DNA of 64,000 nt from Clostridium_AM sp963780135 (GTDB taxonomy: Bacteria > Bacillota > Clostridia > Clostridiales > Clostridiaceae), in NCBI GenBank assembly GCA_963780135.1, contig CAWAAR010000003.1:1240001-1304000 (forward strand), written 5' to 3'. Below the pieces are notes generated by a model that was not told the DNA's origin, did no database searches, and saw only the letters and a list, made by a program, of their open reading frames with translations. Below, piece after piece: positions 45,664-54,318 of this stretch (position 1 is its first letter; each line of letters starts with the position of its first letter). Position numbers and translations under genes: made by a program.

Positions 45664-46020
45664 TTAGTTTATGATATTAAATGATAGTGAATTAGAAACA
45701 AAAAATATACATAACAAATGGTACTTATATTTTATCAAATGTACAGGTAGACAAAGAATGGAACTTATCTGAGTAATGGTCATATCTTTATAGTGGTACT
45801 CATCTGCTTCAATAACAATTAAAAGTTCAGCTGCAAACTTATCAGCTTCAATTTCATATTTATTTTTTATCAGCATTGTATTCTCAATGAAAAAGCTAAT
45901 AGATATATTGGAATGCAATACAGCATGTCCAAGTTCATGAGCATAGATATACTTCATTTCATTTTCGTCAATCTCGGAGTTTATATGTAAGAGGATAGTT
46001 TTAGTTAATAATTTAAACAT
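45664..46020 (-). pseudogene. Second ImmA/IrrE-type metallopeptidase fragment
   Basis: A 118-codon frame with YIYAHELGHAVLH (zinc site) and KYEIEADKFAAELLI (third ligand), followed by a typical C-terminal helix TITQISSILCLPVHLIKYK. The first 19 codons do not match the family; the expected upstream part (KLADKTNSPYVC) can be read in a different frame near 46030-46080, so a frameshift has cut the gene. It is similar to, but not a copy of, the fragment next to it. Confidence 0.65.
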
Positions 46021-46460
46021 TTACTACAAACATAGGGACTATTCGTTTTATCAGCCAGTTTTACTATGTCTATACTTGTTAATATCAATTATGGATATTA
46101 ACATTTAAGTTTCGCCTCGACCAATGAAAAGTCTTGGAAATTATTTCTGATTTTTTGCCTTTGAGAATCTGTTAGTAGATTATTAACAGTAAACCTTACT
46201 ATAAACTATCAATTAGGCTAATACCACCACGTCAGAGGCTTAGTGCTATACATACAACACAAATCCTAAACGATTGCAGTAAAATATGTATCCTTATACT
46301 GATTCTCTATAGAAATCATATAAATAATGTTTACCCAAAAATAAAGTCACGATGAGGCAAAGTCTATTACAGTTTGTTGTTGGATAGTTTCTATGATTTC
46401 TAAGGAAAAACAGTATTACTTAACATTTACTACAATTGGAATTGTAGATTGGCTTTTATA

Positions 46461-46484
46461 GGGTGTGCACCTTTTAGCAGAAAT
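46461..46484 (+). repeat. Right copy of the 24-base direct repeat around the defence island
   Basis: GGGTGTGCACCTTTTAGCAG plus AAAT, two differences from 22108-22131. The inverted-repeat element starts three bases later. Confidence 0.5.
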
Positions 46485-46486
46485 CC

Positions 46487-46571
46487 TATACAATTTAGCG
46501 ATATTAAAGTCACTACCTTCAATGAAAAAGTCACTAAATTGTATCAAAATTATAGTTATTAGACAATGAAA
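46487..46571 (+). repeat. Copy 2 of the short inverted-repeat element (partner at 12432)
   Basis: TATACAATTTAGCGATATTAA at the left pairs imperfectly with TCACTAAATTGTATC at 46531-46545. AAGTCACTA occurs twice inside. The following TTATTAGACA block is shared with 12488-12510. Confidence 0.6.
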
Positions 46572-46573
46572 TG

Positions 46574-46597
46574 CTCGACAGAAATGTTGAGTTTTTT
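46574..46597 (+). terminator. Short terminator-like hairpin
   Basis: CTCGACA, loop GAAA, TGTTGAG, then six T. One wobble pair. Confidence 0.6.
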
Positions 46598-46800
46598 CTT
46601 TTGCATAAATTTAGAATTGTTTATGGTAAACCGTACATAATCTCGATAAATAGCAAAAATATATGTTTATTTTTATAAAAAATTTGATATTATATAAGTT
46701 AAGAAAAACTTAGTATGCTAACACTAAGCAATTCTTAGGACATTTATTTTGTTTTAGAGCTATTGTGACTAAGTAAGAAGTAAACAATTTAATAAAAAAC

Positions 46801-46839
46801 TTAGCGATATATCAAAATTATGATATAATATTGATATAT
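46801..46839 (+). promoter_or_regulatory. Promoter with palindromic operator of the toxin-antitoxin operon
   Basis: TATAAT at 46824-46829 lies 17 bases after TTAGCG (46801-46806). ATATATCAA (46807-46815) and its exact inverse TTGATATAT (46831-46839) bracket the -10 box, the layout of a Phd/YefM autorepression site. Confidence 0.6.
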
Positions 46840-46904
46840 TAATTGGAAGGCATAAGGATTAATAATCTTTATGTATAGAATGAGGAATACAGGAGGGATA
46901 TTTT

Positions 46905-47162
46905 ATGCCAGCAATAAGACCAAGTTCAGATTTAAGAAATAAATATGTTGAAATATCAGATTTCTGCCATAAATATAATGAGCCAGTTTATATAACAAAG
47001 AATGGTCAGGGAGATTTAGCTGTTATGAGTATTGAAACCTATGAAAAACTTGTAGGTAAATTTGAATTGTATAAATTGCTTGATGAGGGTGTTGATGCAA
47101 TGGAAAAGAAAAAAGCTAGACCTTTTAAAGAGGCATTGGCTGATATAGAAAAGGATTTATAA
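46905..47162 (+). CDS. Phd/YefM-family antitoxin
   Basis: An 85-residue protein, ATG 46905 behind ACAGGAGGGATATTTT. It shows the Phd/YefM plan: IRPSSDLRNKYVEISDFC at the DNA-binding N-terminus, PVYITKNGQGDLAVMSIETY, and a charged helical tail (KKKARPFKEALADIEKDL) that wraps the toxin. It neutralises the toxin encoded one base downstream and represses the operon, probably at the palindrome 46807-46839. Confidence 0.93.
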   Translation: MPAIRPSSDLRNKYVEISDFCHKYNEPVYITKNGQGDLAVMSIETYEKLVGKFELYKLLDEGVDAMEKKKARPFKEALADIEKDL

Positions 47163-47163
47163 A

Positions 47164-47478
47164 ATGAGTGCTTATGATATTCAAATCACTGAACCAGCTG
47201 AAAAAGATTTATATGAAATAGGGGTATATATATCTAAAGAACTTTTAGATCCAGGGACAGCAAAAAAAGTAATTTCAAGGATAGCTAAAGTAATCAATTC
47301 TCTGGAAGATATGCCTTTAAGAAATGCACTAATAGAAGATGAAAGACTGGCTTATAAAGGTATACGAAAAATCATGGTGGATAATTATATTATATTTTAT
47401 ATTGTTACTGAGGAGAGTACAGCAGTTACAATTATTAGAATACTGTATGGAAGACGTGATTGGATGAATTTATTATAA
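47164..47478 (+). CDS. RelE/ParE-family toxin
   Basis: A 104-residue protein, ATG 47164 one base after the antitoxin stop. It has the RelE/ParE fold: YDIQITEPAEKDLYEIGVYI at the start, LEDMPLRNALI, KGIRKIMVDNYIIFYIV, and the final VTIIRILYGRRDWMNLL. Members either cleave mRNA at ribosomes or poison gyrase; the ending IRILYGRRDW is common to both subfamilies. A perfect terminator follows, so the pair is a closed unit. Confidence 0.92.
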   Translation: MSAYDIQITEPAEKDLYEIGVYISKELLDPGTAKKVISRIAKVINSLEDMPLRNALIEDERLAYKGIRKIMVDNYIIFYIVTEESTAVTIIRILYGRRDWMNLL

Positions 47479-47526
47479 ATATTCACGAGGGATGTAAACA
47501 AATTACTAACAATTTGTTTTGATAGC

Positions 47527-47574
47527 AATAAAGCCCATGTTACTTCATTAGATAGCATGGGCTTTATTATTTTT
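47527..47574 (+). terminator. Terminator of the toxin-antitoxin operon
   Basis: AATAAAGCCCATG (47527-47539) pairs perfectly with CATGGGCTTTATT (47556-47568), followed by ATTTTTG. Confidence 0.9.
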
Positions 47575-47677
47575 GTATAAGATTATCAAAATGTAAAGCA
47601 ATTATAACAATTTATGTTAATAATCATTGGTGGTATTATAAATGTAAGACAAATATAATTAAGGGGAGATATAAAGA

Positions 47678-48106
47678 ATGCTGGATAAAAATTTAAAAGC
47701 ATTGAGAAAAAGATTTAAATTTTCTCAGGAGCAAGTGGCTGAAAAAATAAATGTATCACGTCAAACTATAGCAAAGTGGGAAAGTGGAGAAAGCATACCA
47801 GATATTAATACCTGTGTTGATTTAGCACAGTTATATGAGGTGACATTAGATAATCTAGTTAATTATTCTGATGAAGCAAATGGTATGGGAATTCCTCCAA
47901 AAGGAAAGCATATTTTTGGAATTGTAAAGGTTGATGAAAATGGATGCATTTGTATACCAGAGAAAGCAAGAGAAATATTTAATATTAAAGCTGGAGAAAA
48001 CTTACTTCTACTAGGAGATGAATTAGAAGGTGGACTTGCTCTAATGTGTGAAAATGAATTTACTAAATCTCTTTTAGAATGCTCAAAATTAAATGAACAA
48101 ATTTAA
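47678..48106 (+). CDS. XRE-family helix-turn-helix regulator with AbrB-like C-terminal domain
   Basis: A 142-residue protein, ATG 47678 behind AAGGGGAGATATAAAGA. Residues 6-60 are a Cro/CI helix-turn-helix (SQEQVAEKINVSRQTIAKWE). Residues 75-120 are a swapped-hairpin AbrB/SpoVT domain (KVDENGCICIPEKAREIFNI). The fusion is common in Firmicutes. Targets are unknown; the acyltransferase gene 122 bases downstream is a candidate. Confidence 0.88.
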   Translation: MLDKNLKALRKRFKFSQEQVAEKINVSRQTIAKWESGESIPDINTCVDLAQLYEVTLDNLVNYSDEANGMGIPPKGKHIFGIVKVDENGCICIPEKAREIFNIKAGENLLLLGDELEGGLALMCENEFTKSLLECSKLNEQI

Positions 48107-48228
48107 AACTGTATTTTATATGAATTCATAGTATTAAATAGTATAATTATCCATCACTTTATATCATTGCTATCTATCATATTTACTGACAGTACAATTA
48201 AATTTATTAAATAACGGAGGATATAAAG

Positions 48229-49311
48229 ATGAGAAAGCATTATCTTGATAATACAAAATGGATAATTATTATTTTAGTAGTAATACATCATGTAGTTTGC
48301 ATTTTTAATAGTACAGGAGCTGTGATGAACTTTAATGCACCGGGAATTCCAGTATTAGATATCTTTGCTTATTTTGTGTACCCATGGTTTATGCCCTGTA
48401 TGTTTTTAATTGGAGGAATGAGTGCAAGATATTCTCTAAATGGACGTACGAATAAACAATTTTTAAAGGAACGTGTTAATAAGCTTCTTATACCATTTGT
48501 ATTTGGTATGCTTATAATTGCGCCTTTACTTGGAATATTTACCCTTAGTACAAAGGGCTGGTCACAAATAGCTTCATTACCTAAAGCAATTCAATGGTTA
48601 ATTATAATGTTAAGTGGCATGGGACCATTGTGGTTTTTGATACAAATGTTTATAATATCGGTGATTTTTGTGATTGTAAAATCATTAGACAAAAAAGATA
48701 GATTATGGACATTGGGTGGTAAAGCAAATATATGGATTTTACTTTTGATGTATATACCATGTCTTGGAAGTGCACAAGTTTTAAATCTTATGTGTGTATT
48801 TCGTAATGGTTTGTTTATAATTCTGTTTTTATTGGGATATTTCGTATTTTCTCATGATAAAGCTCAGGAAGAATTAGAAAAGTATAAGAGTATTCTATTA
48901 ATAGCTGCTGTTGGACTATTTGCTATTGAAATTCATAGATTTTGGGGAAAGAGTTTTGCAGATTTAGGAATTATAAATAATTATCTTGTATTTCTTTATG
49001 GCTGGATTATGATGCTTGCAGTTATAGGAAACTTTAAAGCTTATTTTAATTATTCTAATAGATTTACAAAGTATATGGGAAGTAGAAGTTTTTTAATTTA
49101 TGTGTTTCACTATCTTCCTATGAATGTTATTGCTTATTATGTAGTAAGGTATTTAAAGCTCCCAGTAATTCTTAACTATATATTTGTATTGATATTATCC
49201 CTTGCAGCAACCATTATTATTTGCGAAATAGTTTATAATATTCCACAAGTTAGTTTTTTGTTTGGCATAAGAAAGGGTAAGGGGAAGAGTTCAAATATAA
49301 AAGCAGTATAG
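48229..49311 (+). CDS. Membrane acyltransferase, family 3
   Basis: A 360-residue integral membrane protein, ATG 48229 behind ACGGAGGATATAAAG. About ten hydrophobic segments; the N-terminal RKHYLDNTKWIIIILVVIHH carries the conserved His of the OafA-type acyltransferase-3 family, and a second motif is FLKERVNKLLIPFVFG. Such enzymes move acetyl or other acyl groups onto cell-surface carbohydrates or peptidoglycan. The acceptor here is unknown. Confidence 0.85.
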   Translation: MRKHYLDNTKWIIIILVVIHHVVCIFNSTGAVMNFNAPGIPVLDIFAYFVYPWFMPCMFLIGGMSARYSLNGRTNKQFLKERVNKLLIPFVFGMLIIAPLLGIFTLSTKGWSQIASLPKAIQWLIIMLSGMGPLWFLIQMFIISVIFVIVKSLDKKDRLWTLGGKANIWILLLMYIPCLGSAQVLNLMCVFRNGLFIILFLLGYFVFSHDKAQEELEKYKSILLIAAVGLFAIEIHRFWGKSFADLGIINNYLVFLYGWIMMLAVIGNFKAYFNYSNRFTKYMGSRSFLIYVFHYLPMNVIAYYVVRYLKLPVILNYIFVLILSLAATIIICEIVYNIPQVSFLFGIRKGKGKSSNIKAV

Positions 49312-49363
49312 TAGGTTTTATATTTGAGCTTAGACTAATTAAAATATTTAACAGTGATGAAAC

Positions 49364-49401
49364 ATTACCATATATCACGAAGTAGAAGTTAAAATCCAAA
49401 C
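49364..49401 (+). repeat. Half-copy of the palindromic element at 49874
   Basis: TTACCATATATCACGAAGTA and the following AAGTTAAAATCC reproduce the right arm of the hairpin at 49874-49980 with few changes. The two copies flank the small gene 49446-49793. Confidence 0.6.
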
Positions 49402-49445
49402 TGCCACTTACATCGCATTATGCTTACTATATTAGAGGTCATTTC

Positions 49446-49793
49446 TTAATTTGGTTTGAATTTTTTTATATCTTCTAATCCCTGATAAATTTCTTCTTTT
49501 GAAAAGTTGTTTTTAAGCAATTCTTCATCACTTTTCTTTAGCAGTAGATTATAAAAAGTACAGGCTGCTTCATATATTTCTGGCGAATTATTTTTTTCTA
49601 ATTCATGAAAAATTAAGTTTTCGGCTTCATTATAATTCCCTTTATTATATAAGCTTTTTAACACTACTTTAAATATGCCAATGGAGCCCATTTGATTAAT
49701 ATTAATTATTTCGCTGCTTTTTTCTTCTTTATTAAATAAACCTTTTGCGCCTATTTTTCCAAGACCTTTAATAAGATCTTCAATATAACCCAT
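49446..49793 (-). CDS. Small cytoplasmic protein of unknown function (DUF6483-like)
   Basis: A 115-residue protein, ATG 49793 behind GAAGGGGTGAAGCT. The start MGYIEDLIKGLGKIGAKGLF and the helical repeat-like middle (VLKSLYNKGNYNEAENLIFH) resemble a small helical protein with one TPR-like hairpin, similar to the uncharacterised DUF6483 group as I remember it. No membrane segment or catalytic motif. It is flanked by copies of a palindromic repeat, which may indicate mobility. Confidence 0.6.
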   Translation of the reverse strand: MGYIEDLIKGLGKIGAKGLFNKEEKSSEIININQMGSIGIFKVVLKSLYNKGNYNEAENLIFHELEKNNSPEIYEAACTFYNLLLKKSDEELLKNNFSKEEIYQGLEDIKKFKPN

Positions 49794-50105
49794 AGCTTCA
49801 CCCCTTCTTTATAATTTTGTATTACTAAAATCACCTATAACAATGTAATTAAATGTGTATATCTGAAGTTACTAGTTTGAATTTTAACTTTTATGTAGTG
49901 ATATATGGTAAGTGTGTCATCACATTTAGCCGTGGTGACAACTTACCATATATCACGGAGTAAAAGTTAAAATCTAAACTTCTATTGCACATTTCGTCAC
50001 ATTGTTTTTTTACTGCTAAAGTTGAGGTATTAACTTTTACAGTGAATTAGAACATATGCCAAAATATGAGGAAGAACTAACAAATAAATTGGGCATAAGC
50101 CCCAT
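49794..50105. other. Intergenic region with a long palindrome
   Basis: It contains the leader of the small gene, the palindromic element 49874-49980, and the terminator 50082-50111. No gene seen. Confidence 0.6.
49874..49980. repeat. 107-bp palindromic element
   Basis: The left arm (AGTTTGAATTTTAACTTTTA, then GTGATATATGGTAAGT and GTCATCAC) is an imperfect inverse of the right arm (GTGGTGAC, ACTTACCATATATCAC, then AAAAGTTAAAATCTAAACT). Arms of about 48 bases enclose a short loop. A half-copy lies at 49364. It looks like a MITE or REP-like element. Confidence 0.7.
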
Positions 50106-50111
50106 TTATTT
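50082..50111. terminator. Bidirectional terminator at the 3' end of the serine hydrolase gene
   Basis: AAATAAATTGGGC (50082-50094) pairs with GCCCCATTTATTT (50099-50111), one mismatch, with A/T runs on both sides. It overlaps the last codons of the leftward gene. Confidence 0.65.
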
Positions 50112-51944
50112 TGTCTTATTTCCACTGTATTTAAGACCTAATTGATATAAATCAATGCTAGTAACTTGTCCTTCGTCATTTGTGTTGAAAGTTAGTGTAC
50201 CATTAAAAGCTTTGAAGAAAAATTTGTTTTGTGCTTCAGGAAACATTTCATATTTTGGTTGACCTTGAATTTCAAAATAAGTATGTCCATCTTCATTTAC
50301 TATAGAAACAGTTCCAAGGGTACTGAATGAATATTCACCAGCGTATTTATTTAATGTGTCAGTATCAATTTTTACCACTTCTTTTGATTTTGGCATTTCA
50401 TATTTATACCCAAGACATATATCAGTTAGTGTATTATTTACTGAATCTAAATCAGAATATCCTATATTACTTAGTATGATTATAGTTAAATCTTTATCTA
50501 CCAATCTTGCTATATTACTTGTAAATCCAAGTATATTACCACCATGGAAAATGTCACGACCAACAGGTGAGTCATACAACATCCATCCATATCCATAATA
50601 TACTTTACTATTTTCAGACATTGCTACATGATTTGAAAATATTTTATCTGAAGTTTTTTCGTTTACTAGTTTATGCTCTTTAAGTGCTCTATCCCATTTA
50701 TATAAGTCTTCTGTAGTGGAATATAATGCACCTGAACCATAAAGTCCATTAAGTAATGCTTCATCACTAATAGGATAAACATCCAGGTAACCTGTATATC
50801 CAGTGGAAGTGTAATTTTTTTCTGTACCATTATAACCCATGCCTGTATGATTCATATTAAGAGGCTTAAAAATGTTATTTTGTAGGTAATCAGCATACTT
50901 TATTCCACTAACCTTTTCTACTATATATCCTAGTAAAATATATCCTGAATTAGAATATTGAAATTTAGTTCCTGGATTAAAATTCAGAGGCTTATTTTTA
51001 AATAAGTTAATTACGTTATCAACTTTTTCAGAATCCTCTGGTTTCATAGTTAAAAGTTCAGGGACTGTAATATCGCCTACACCAGATGTATGAGTAAGTA
51101 AGTTGTCTATGGTTATTTTATCGCCATTTGGAAAGTCAGGAATGTATTTCGAAACTTTATCCTGCTCATTAATCATTCCTTTTTCAACTAACTGCATTAT
51201 TGCCATTGATGTAAATTGTTTTGTCATTGAGCCTATAGGAAATGTTGTATAAGCTGTATTTTTAACATTTTGTTCAAAGTTTGACATGTTATATCCTTTG
51301 TCAAGCAGTACAGTGCCTCCCTTAGCTACAAGAACACTTCCAGAGAAATTGTGAAGTTTTTGCTCAGCATTTAAATAATCATCTACTTTTTTAGAAATAT
51401 CTTTGTCATTTGAAAGAGATGGGGAATTATTAAAATACTTTTCAGTATTTTTTCCTATATCACTTATATTTACGGTATTACTATCACTATTAAAGTCTAC
51501 TGTTTTATTAAGTACTTCACTAAAAAACTGTAAAGGTACAGAAACTTCAACATTATTAACAAAGGATTTTATAGATAAATCAATAGCAGTACCATTTAAA
51601 GTTATATTTTTATCACCATTATGAACTTTTATTGTGTCTTTATTACTTCTTACTGTAGCACATCCACTCCCTATTTGGATATTTGAAGTAATGGATATTG
51701 CTTTCATTATAGGGGTAAGTGGTAACATAACCTTTGAATTTGAATCAAAATAGGCACTGTTACTATCTAAGGAAATAGGTTGTCCATTAAAATTAACTTT
51801 GATGGAATTTGATTGAGGTGTAGCATTAGCAACAGTCGTTGTTTTTGTGCTGGCAGAACTATCTTGTGCAGCACTTACAAAAGTTACATTGGAACATGTA
51901 ACAAAAACTGATATTAATAAACAGGAAAAAAACTTTTTAAACAT
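50106..51944 (-). CDS. Secreted serine hydrolase (beta-lactamase class C/PBP-like) with copper-amine-oxidase-like N-domain
   Basis: A 612-residue exported protein, ATG 51944 behind GAAAGGATGATAAATA. A signal peptide (1-25, KKFFSCLLISVFVTC...VSA-A) is followed by a stalk domain (about 45-155) of the copper amine oxidase N-terminal type, QPISLDSNSAYFDSNSKVML, often used in Clostridium surface proteins for wall association. The catalytic domain has the SxxK motif GSMTKQFTSMA, YSNSGYILLG, and HGGNILGF in place of KTG. A small C-terminal beta domain follows. Likely a D-aminopeptidase, esterase or peptidoglycan-modifying enzyme, not a true beta-lactamase. Confidence 0.87.
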   Translation of the reverse strand: MFKKFFSCLLISVFVTCSNVTFVSAAQDSSASTKTTTVANATPQSNSIKVNFNGQPISLDSNSAYFDSNSKVMLPLTPIMKAISITSNIQIGSGCATVRSNKDTIKVHNGDKNITLNGTAIDLSIKSFVNNVEVSVPLQFFSEVLNKTVDFNSDSNTVNISDIGKNTEKYFNNSPSLSNDKDISKKVDDYLNAEQKLHNFSGSVLVAKGGTVLLDKGYNMSNFEQNVKNTAYTTFPIGSMTKQFTSMAIMQLVEKGMINEQDKVSKYIPDFPNGDKITIDNLLTHTSGVGDITVPELLTMKPEDSEKVDNVINLFKNKPLNFNPGTKFQYSNSGYILLGYIVEKVSGIKYADYLQNNIFKPLNMNHTGMGYNGTEKNYTSTGYTGYLDVYPISDEALLNGLYGSGALYSTTEDLYKWDRALKEHKLVNEKTSDKIFSNHVAMSENSKVYYGYGWMLYDSPVGRDIFHGGNILGFTSNIARLVDKDLTIIILSNIGYSDLDSVNNTLTDICLGYKYEMPKSKEVVKIDTDTLNKYAGEYSFSTLGTVSIVNEDGHTYFEIQGQPKYEMFPEAQNKFFFKAFNGTLTFNTNDEGQVTSIDLYQLGLKYSGNKTK

Positions 51945-52106
51945 TATTTATCATCCTTTCTTTTGTCATATGACTAAGTGTTTAATATTCAACTCTATTT
52001 ATCTGATTTTGATTTTTGATAAATTTTTTATATTTAAAAGAGCTATTAATAAACAACCTAAAATAAAATATATTTAAATTATACTATAAAAAGGAAACAA
52101 GTTAAA

Positions 52107-52136
52107 TTGTTAACGTATACAAGATGAAGTTATACT
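52107..52136 (+). promoter_or_regulatory. Promoter of the membrane glycosyltransferase gene
   Basis: TTGTTA (52107-52112), 18 bases, TATACT (52131-52136). Predicted transcripts start near 52143, just before the leader hairpin at 52150. Confidence 0.5.
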
Positions 52137-52149
52137 AATGAAAGGATAT

Positions 52150-52186
52150 CTTAATAAAAAATTCACAATTTTATTAAGGTTTTTTT
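52150..52186 (+). terminator. Leader terminator/attenuator hairpin
   Basis: CTTAATAAAA (52150-52159) pairs with TTTTATTAAG (52169-52178), then GTTTTTTT. It lies between the promoter and the start codon at 52242, so it would attenuate that gene; the stem is AT-rich and weak. Confidence 0.45.
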
Positions 52187-52241
52187 AAGAAAACTTTAGT
52201 AGAATATGATTTAAAGACTGATGCTGAGAGGTAAATTACAT

Positions 52242-53552
52242 ATGATAAAAAAATACTTGAAAAGTGAAAATTACTATAAGATTACAATAATTTTAGGAAT
52301 AGTATTATCTATACTTTGGATAATTTTAGTAGATACAAAACTGGAGTCTGATTTTAAATATTATTATGAGATAGCGGTAGATATTGCAAATGGCCTTTCC
52401 TGGGGAGATACTTATACATCAATAGGGTATTCAATTGTTTTGGGAGGTATATTTAAGTTATTTGGTGCTAGTATTTTAAAAGCTAAAATGTTTAATATTG
52501 TTCTTACTTTTATATGCTATGTATGTTTTCTAAATATACTAAAGAAAATAGATATAAATGAAAAAGATAGAAGAATTATATTTGCACTATTTGTATTTTT
52601 TCCAAACAACATATTTTACAATAGTATTCTTGCTACAGAAATATTATTTACCATGATTCTACTGATTATAACACTTGTTTATTTTACTGAGTGGAAATAT
52701 AAATATATACTCATAGGTATTCTATGTGGTTTAAATACTATGATAAAACCATTTTTTTTAGTATTTTTCTTTGCTATATTTTTAATTGAATTTATTATAA
52801 ATAAAAAATTTTTTAGAGCACTGAAAAATTCTTTGATTATATTGATTATGGCCTCACTAGTAATAGCACCCTGGGTTTATAGAAATACTAAAATGATGGG
52901 GCAGTTTACCTTTGTATCTAATAATGGAGGAATAGTTTTATATATAAATAATAATTCAGAAAATAAGTTTGGTAGATGGATGCCAGTAGAAAATGTTAGA
53001 AATTCTATTGTAAAGACAAAAGAATATAAGGTAGCAAATGCTACAGAAAAAGATAAAATGTTAACTAAAGCAGCTAAGAATTGGATAAAAACTCATCCTA
53101 TACGTTTTATAGAACTAGGATTTGAAAGATTACTTAATAATTATTGTTTAGGTGATGACATTTTATATGTTGCATATGGAACTGGAATGAAAACTTATGT
53201 TATTGTTATATTATTTATATTGACCAATATTATAAGAAATATTATATTTATTCCTGCTATTATATATATTTCAAAAAAAGGTTTTAGTATTTTAAAGACT
53301 ATTATTAAAAGAAAAAACTATGAATTAGATAAATTTGAATTATATAATATAGTTTTGTTTTTCATGTTTAGTGCCATATATTTTTTAACAGAAGGGCAAG
53401 GAAGGTATGCTTTTCCAGAAATTTTTATAATGGTATATTCTTTTTATTATTTTAAGAAGGATCGTAAAGTTTTAGAAAAAAGAAAAGTAATTGCTCCATC
53501 AGTGATTAGTCAATATAATACTTTAAATAAGGCATATTCAGAAAATAATTAG
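52242..53552 (+). CDS. Membrane glycosyltransferase of the GT-C (PMT/ArnT-like) type
   Basis: A 436-residue polytopic protein; I take ATG 52242 rather than 52221 because GAGAGG lies at a usable distance. The first extracellular loop holds DFKYYYEIAVDIANG, the acidic motif of GT-C enzymes that use polyprenyl-phosphate sugars, and about ten membrane helices follow. The residues KSENYYKI before the first helix suggest a cytoplasmic start. It probably adds a sugar to a cell-surface lipid, polymer or protein. Substrate unknown. A perfect terminator follows, so the gene is transcribed alone. Confidence 0.8.
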   Translation: MIKKYLKSENYYKITIILGIVLSILWIILVDTKLESDFKYYYEIAVDIANGLSWGDTYTSIGYSIVLGGIFKLFGASILKAKMFNIVLTFICYVCFLNILKKIDINEKDRRIIFALFVFFPNNIFYNSILATEILFTMILLIITLVYFTEWKYKYILIGILCGLNTMIKPFFLVFFFAIFLIEFIINKKFFRALKNSLIILIMASLVIAPWVYRNTKMMGQFTFVSNNGGIVLYINNNSENKFGRWMPVENVRNSIVKTKEYKVANATEKDKMLTKAAKNWIKTHPIRFIELGFERLLNNYCLGDDILYVAYGTGMKTYVIVILFILTNIIRNIIFIPAIIYISKKGFSILKTIIKRKNYELDKFELYNIVLFFMFSAIYFLTEGQGRYAFPEIFIMVYSFYYFKKDRKVLEKRKVIAPSVISQYNTLNKAYSENN

Positions 53553-54008
53553 TCAGTATGTTCTGCGTTATAATCCACCCCTTGATAGGAGAACTATCAA
53601 GGGGTGGATTTTTTATATGGTAGAAAATATACTAATATCTTTGAATTCAGTCAGTTAGAATTATTATGCTGTGCATAAGCACTGCTACGTGTTTGGATAA
53701 GTTCCTCCCCTAAAGGATAACGTATTCTAAGAAGAATACTGTTAATAAGACTCAGATGTTTAAAGTACCTAAATGGTATTTTTATGAGCTTGCTCAGGGA
53801 AGAGGTATTCCTCACAGGCAAACTCCACCTGAGTCTAAGAATTACTTGATGAAATAGAACATGTAAAAAAATTACCAAAACAAGTAAAAAAATTACAAGA
53901 TAGGAAGTCAATATAATAGTAAAAATAAACAAAATAATCAGAAAATTCTCAAAGGATATATTGTACAATAAAAGAGTAAAAAAATTTAAAATTTATGGAG
54001 GTGCTTTT
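53553..54008. other. Intergenic region before the pdu operon
   Basis: It contains the terminator 53572-53615 and a decayed reading frame: 53756-53857 (MFKVPKWYFYELAQGRG...) continues one frame over as ELLDEIEHVKKLPKQVKK to about 53915, suggesting a small gene broken by a frameshift; I do not recognise it. The pdu promoter should lie between 53870 and 53990 but is not distinct. Confidence 0.5.
53572..53615 (+). terminator. Strong terminator after the glycosyltransferase gene
   Basis: A perfect 17-bp stem AATCCACCCCTTGATAG (53572-53588) / CTATCAAGGGGTGGATT (53594-53610), loop GAGAA, then TTTTT. Confidence 0.95.
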
Positions 54009-54290
54009 ATGGGACAAGAAGCATTAGGAATGATAGAAACAAAAGGACTTGTAGGGGCAATTGAGGCAGCAGATTCAATGGTAAAAGCAGCAAATGTTAC
54101 TCTTATAGGATATGAAAAAATAGGATCAGGTCTTGTAACAGTTATGGTAAGAGGAGATGTAGGTGCGGTAAAGGCAGCTACAGATGCTGGAGCTGCATCT
54201 GCTAAACGTGTAGGAGAAGTGGTATCTATACATGTTATTCCAAGACCACATACTGATGTGGAAAAAATATTACCTAAGTTATCAGAATAA
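54009..54290 (+). CDS. pduA: Microcompartment shell protein, single BMC domain (PduA-like)
   Basis: A 93-residue protein; ATG 54009 behind TATGGAGGTGCTTTT is preferred over 53961. It is a canonical BMC-H: ALGMIETKGLVGAIEAADSM, GYEKIGSGLVTVMVRGDVGA, VKAATDAGAASAKRVGEVVS and VIPRPHTDVE. Six copies form a hexagonal tile of the propanediol-utilisation microcompartment shell with a central pore for substrate passage. First gene of the pdu operon. Confidence 0.96.
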   Translation: MGQEALGMIETKGLVGAIEAADSMVKAANVTLIGYEKIGSGLVTVMVRGDVGAVKAATDAGAASAKRVGEVVSIHVIPRPHTDVEKILPKLSE

Positions 54291-54318
54291 TAGTTTTGAG
54301 ATTGAGGGGTAATGAATA

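Larger units (their letters stand above)
45000..46904. other. 1.9-kb decayed region after the defence operon
   Basis: No intact gene. It holds an 11-bp tandem duplication (ATGCGCAAATA twice, 45085-45106), structured-repeat copy 3 (45127), a hairpin terminator (45248), two broken metallopeptidase genes on the other strand (45384-46020), the right GTGTGCAC repeat (46461), the inverted-repeat element (46487), a small terminator (46574) and the promoter of the toxin-antitoxin genes (46801). The many relics mark an integration hot spot. Confidence 0.6.

Noticed and set aside
50106..51944. Antibiotic-resistance beta-lactamase
   Set aside because: The SxxK/YSN/HGG set and the N-terminal surface domain fit broad serine hydrolases of class C fold better than a true AmpC enzyme.
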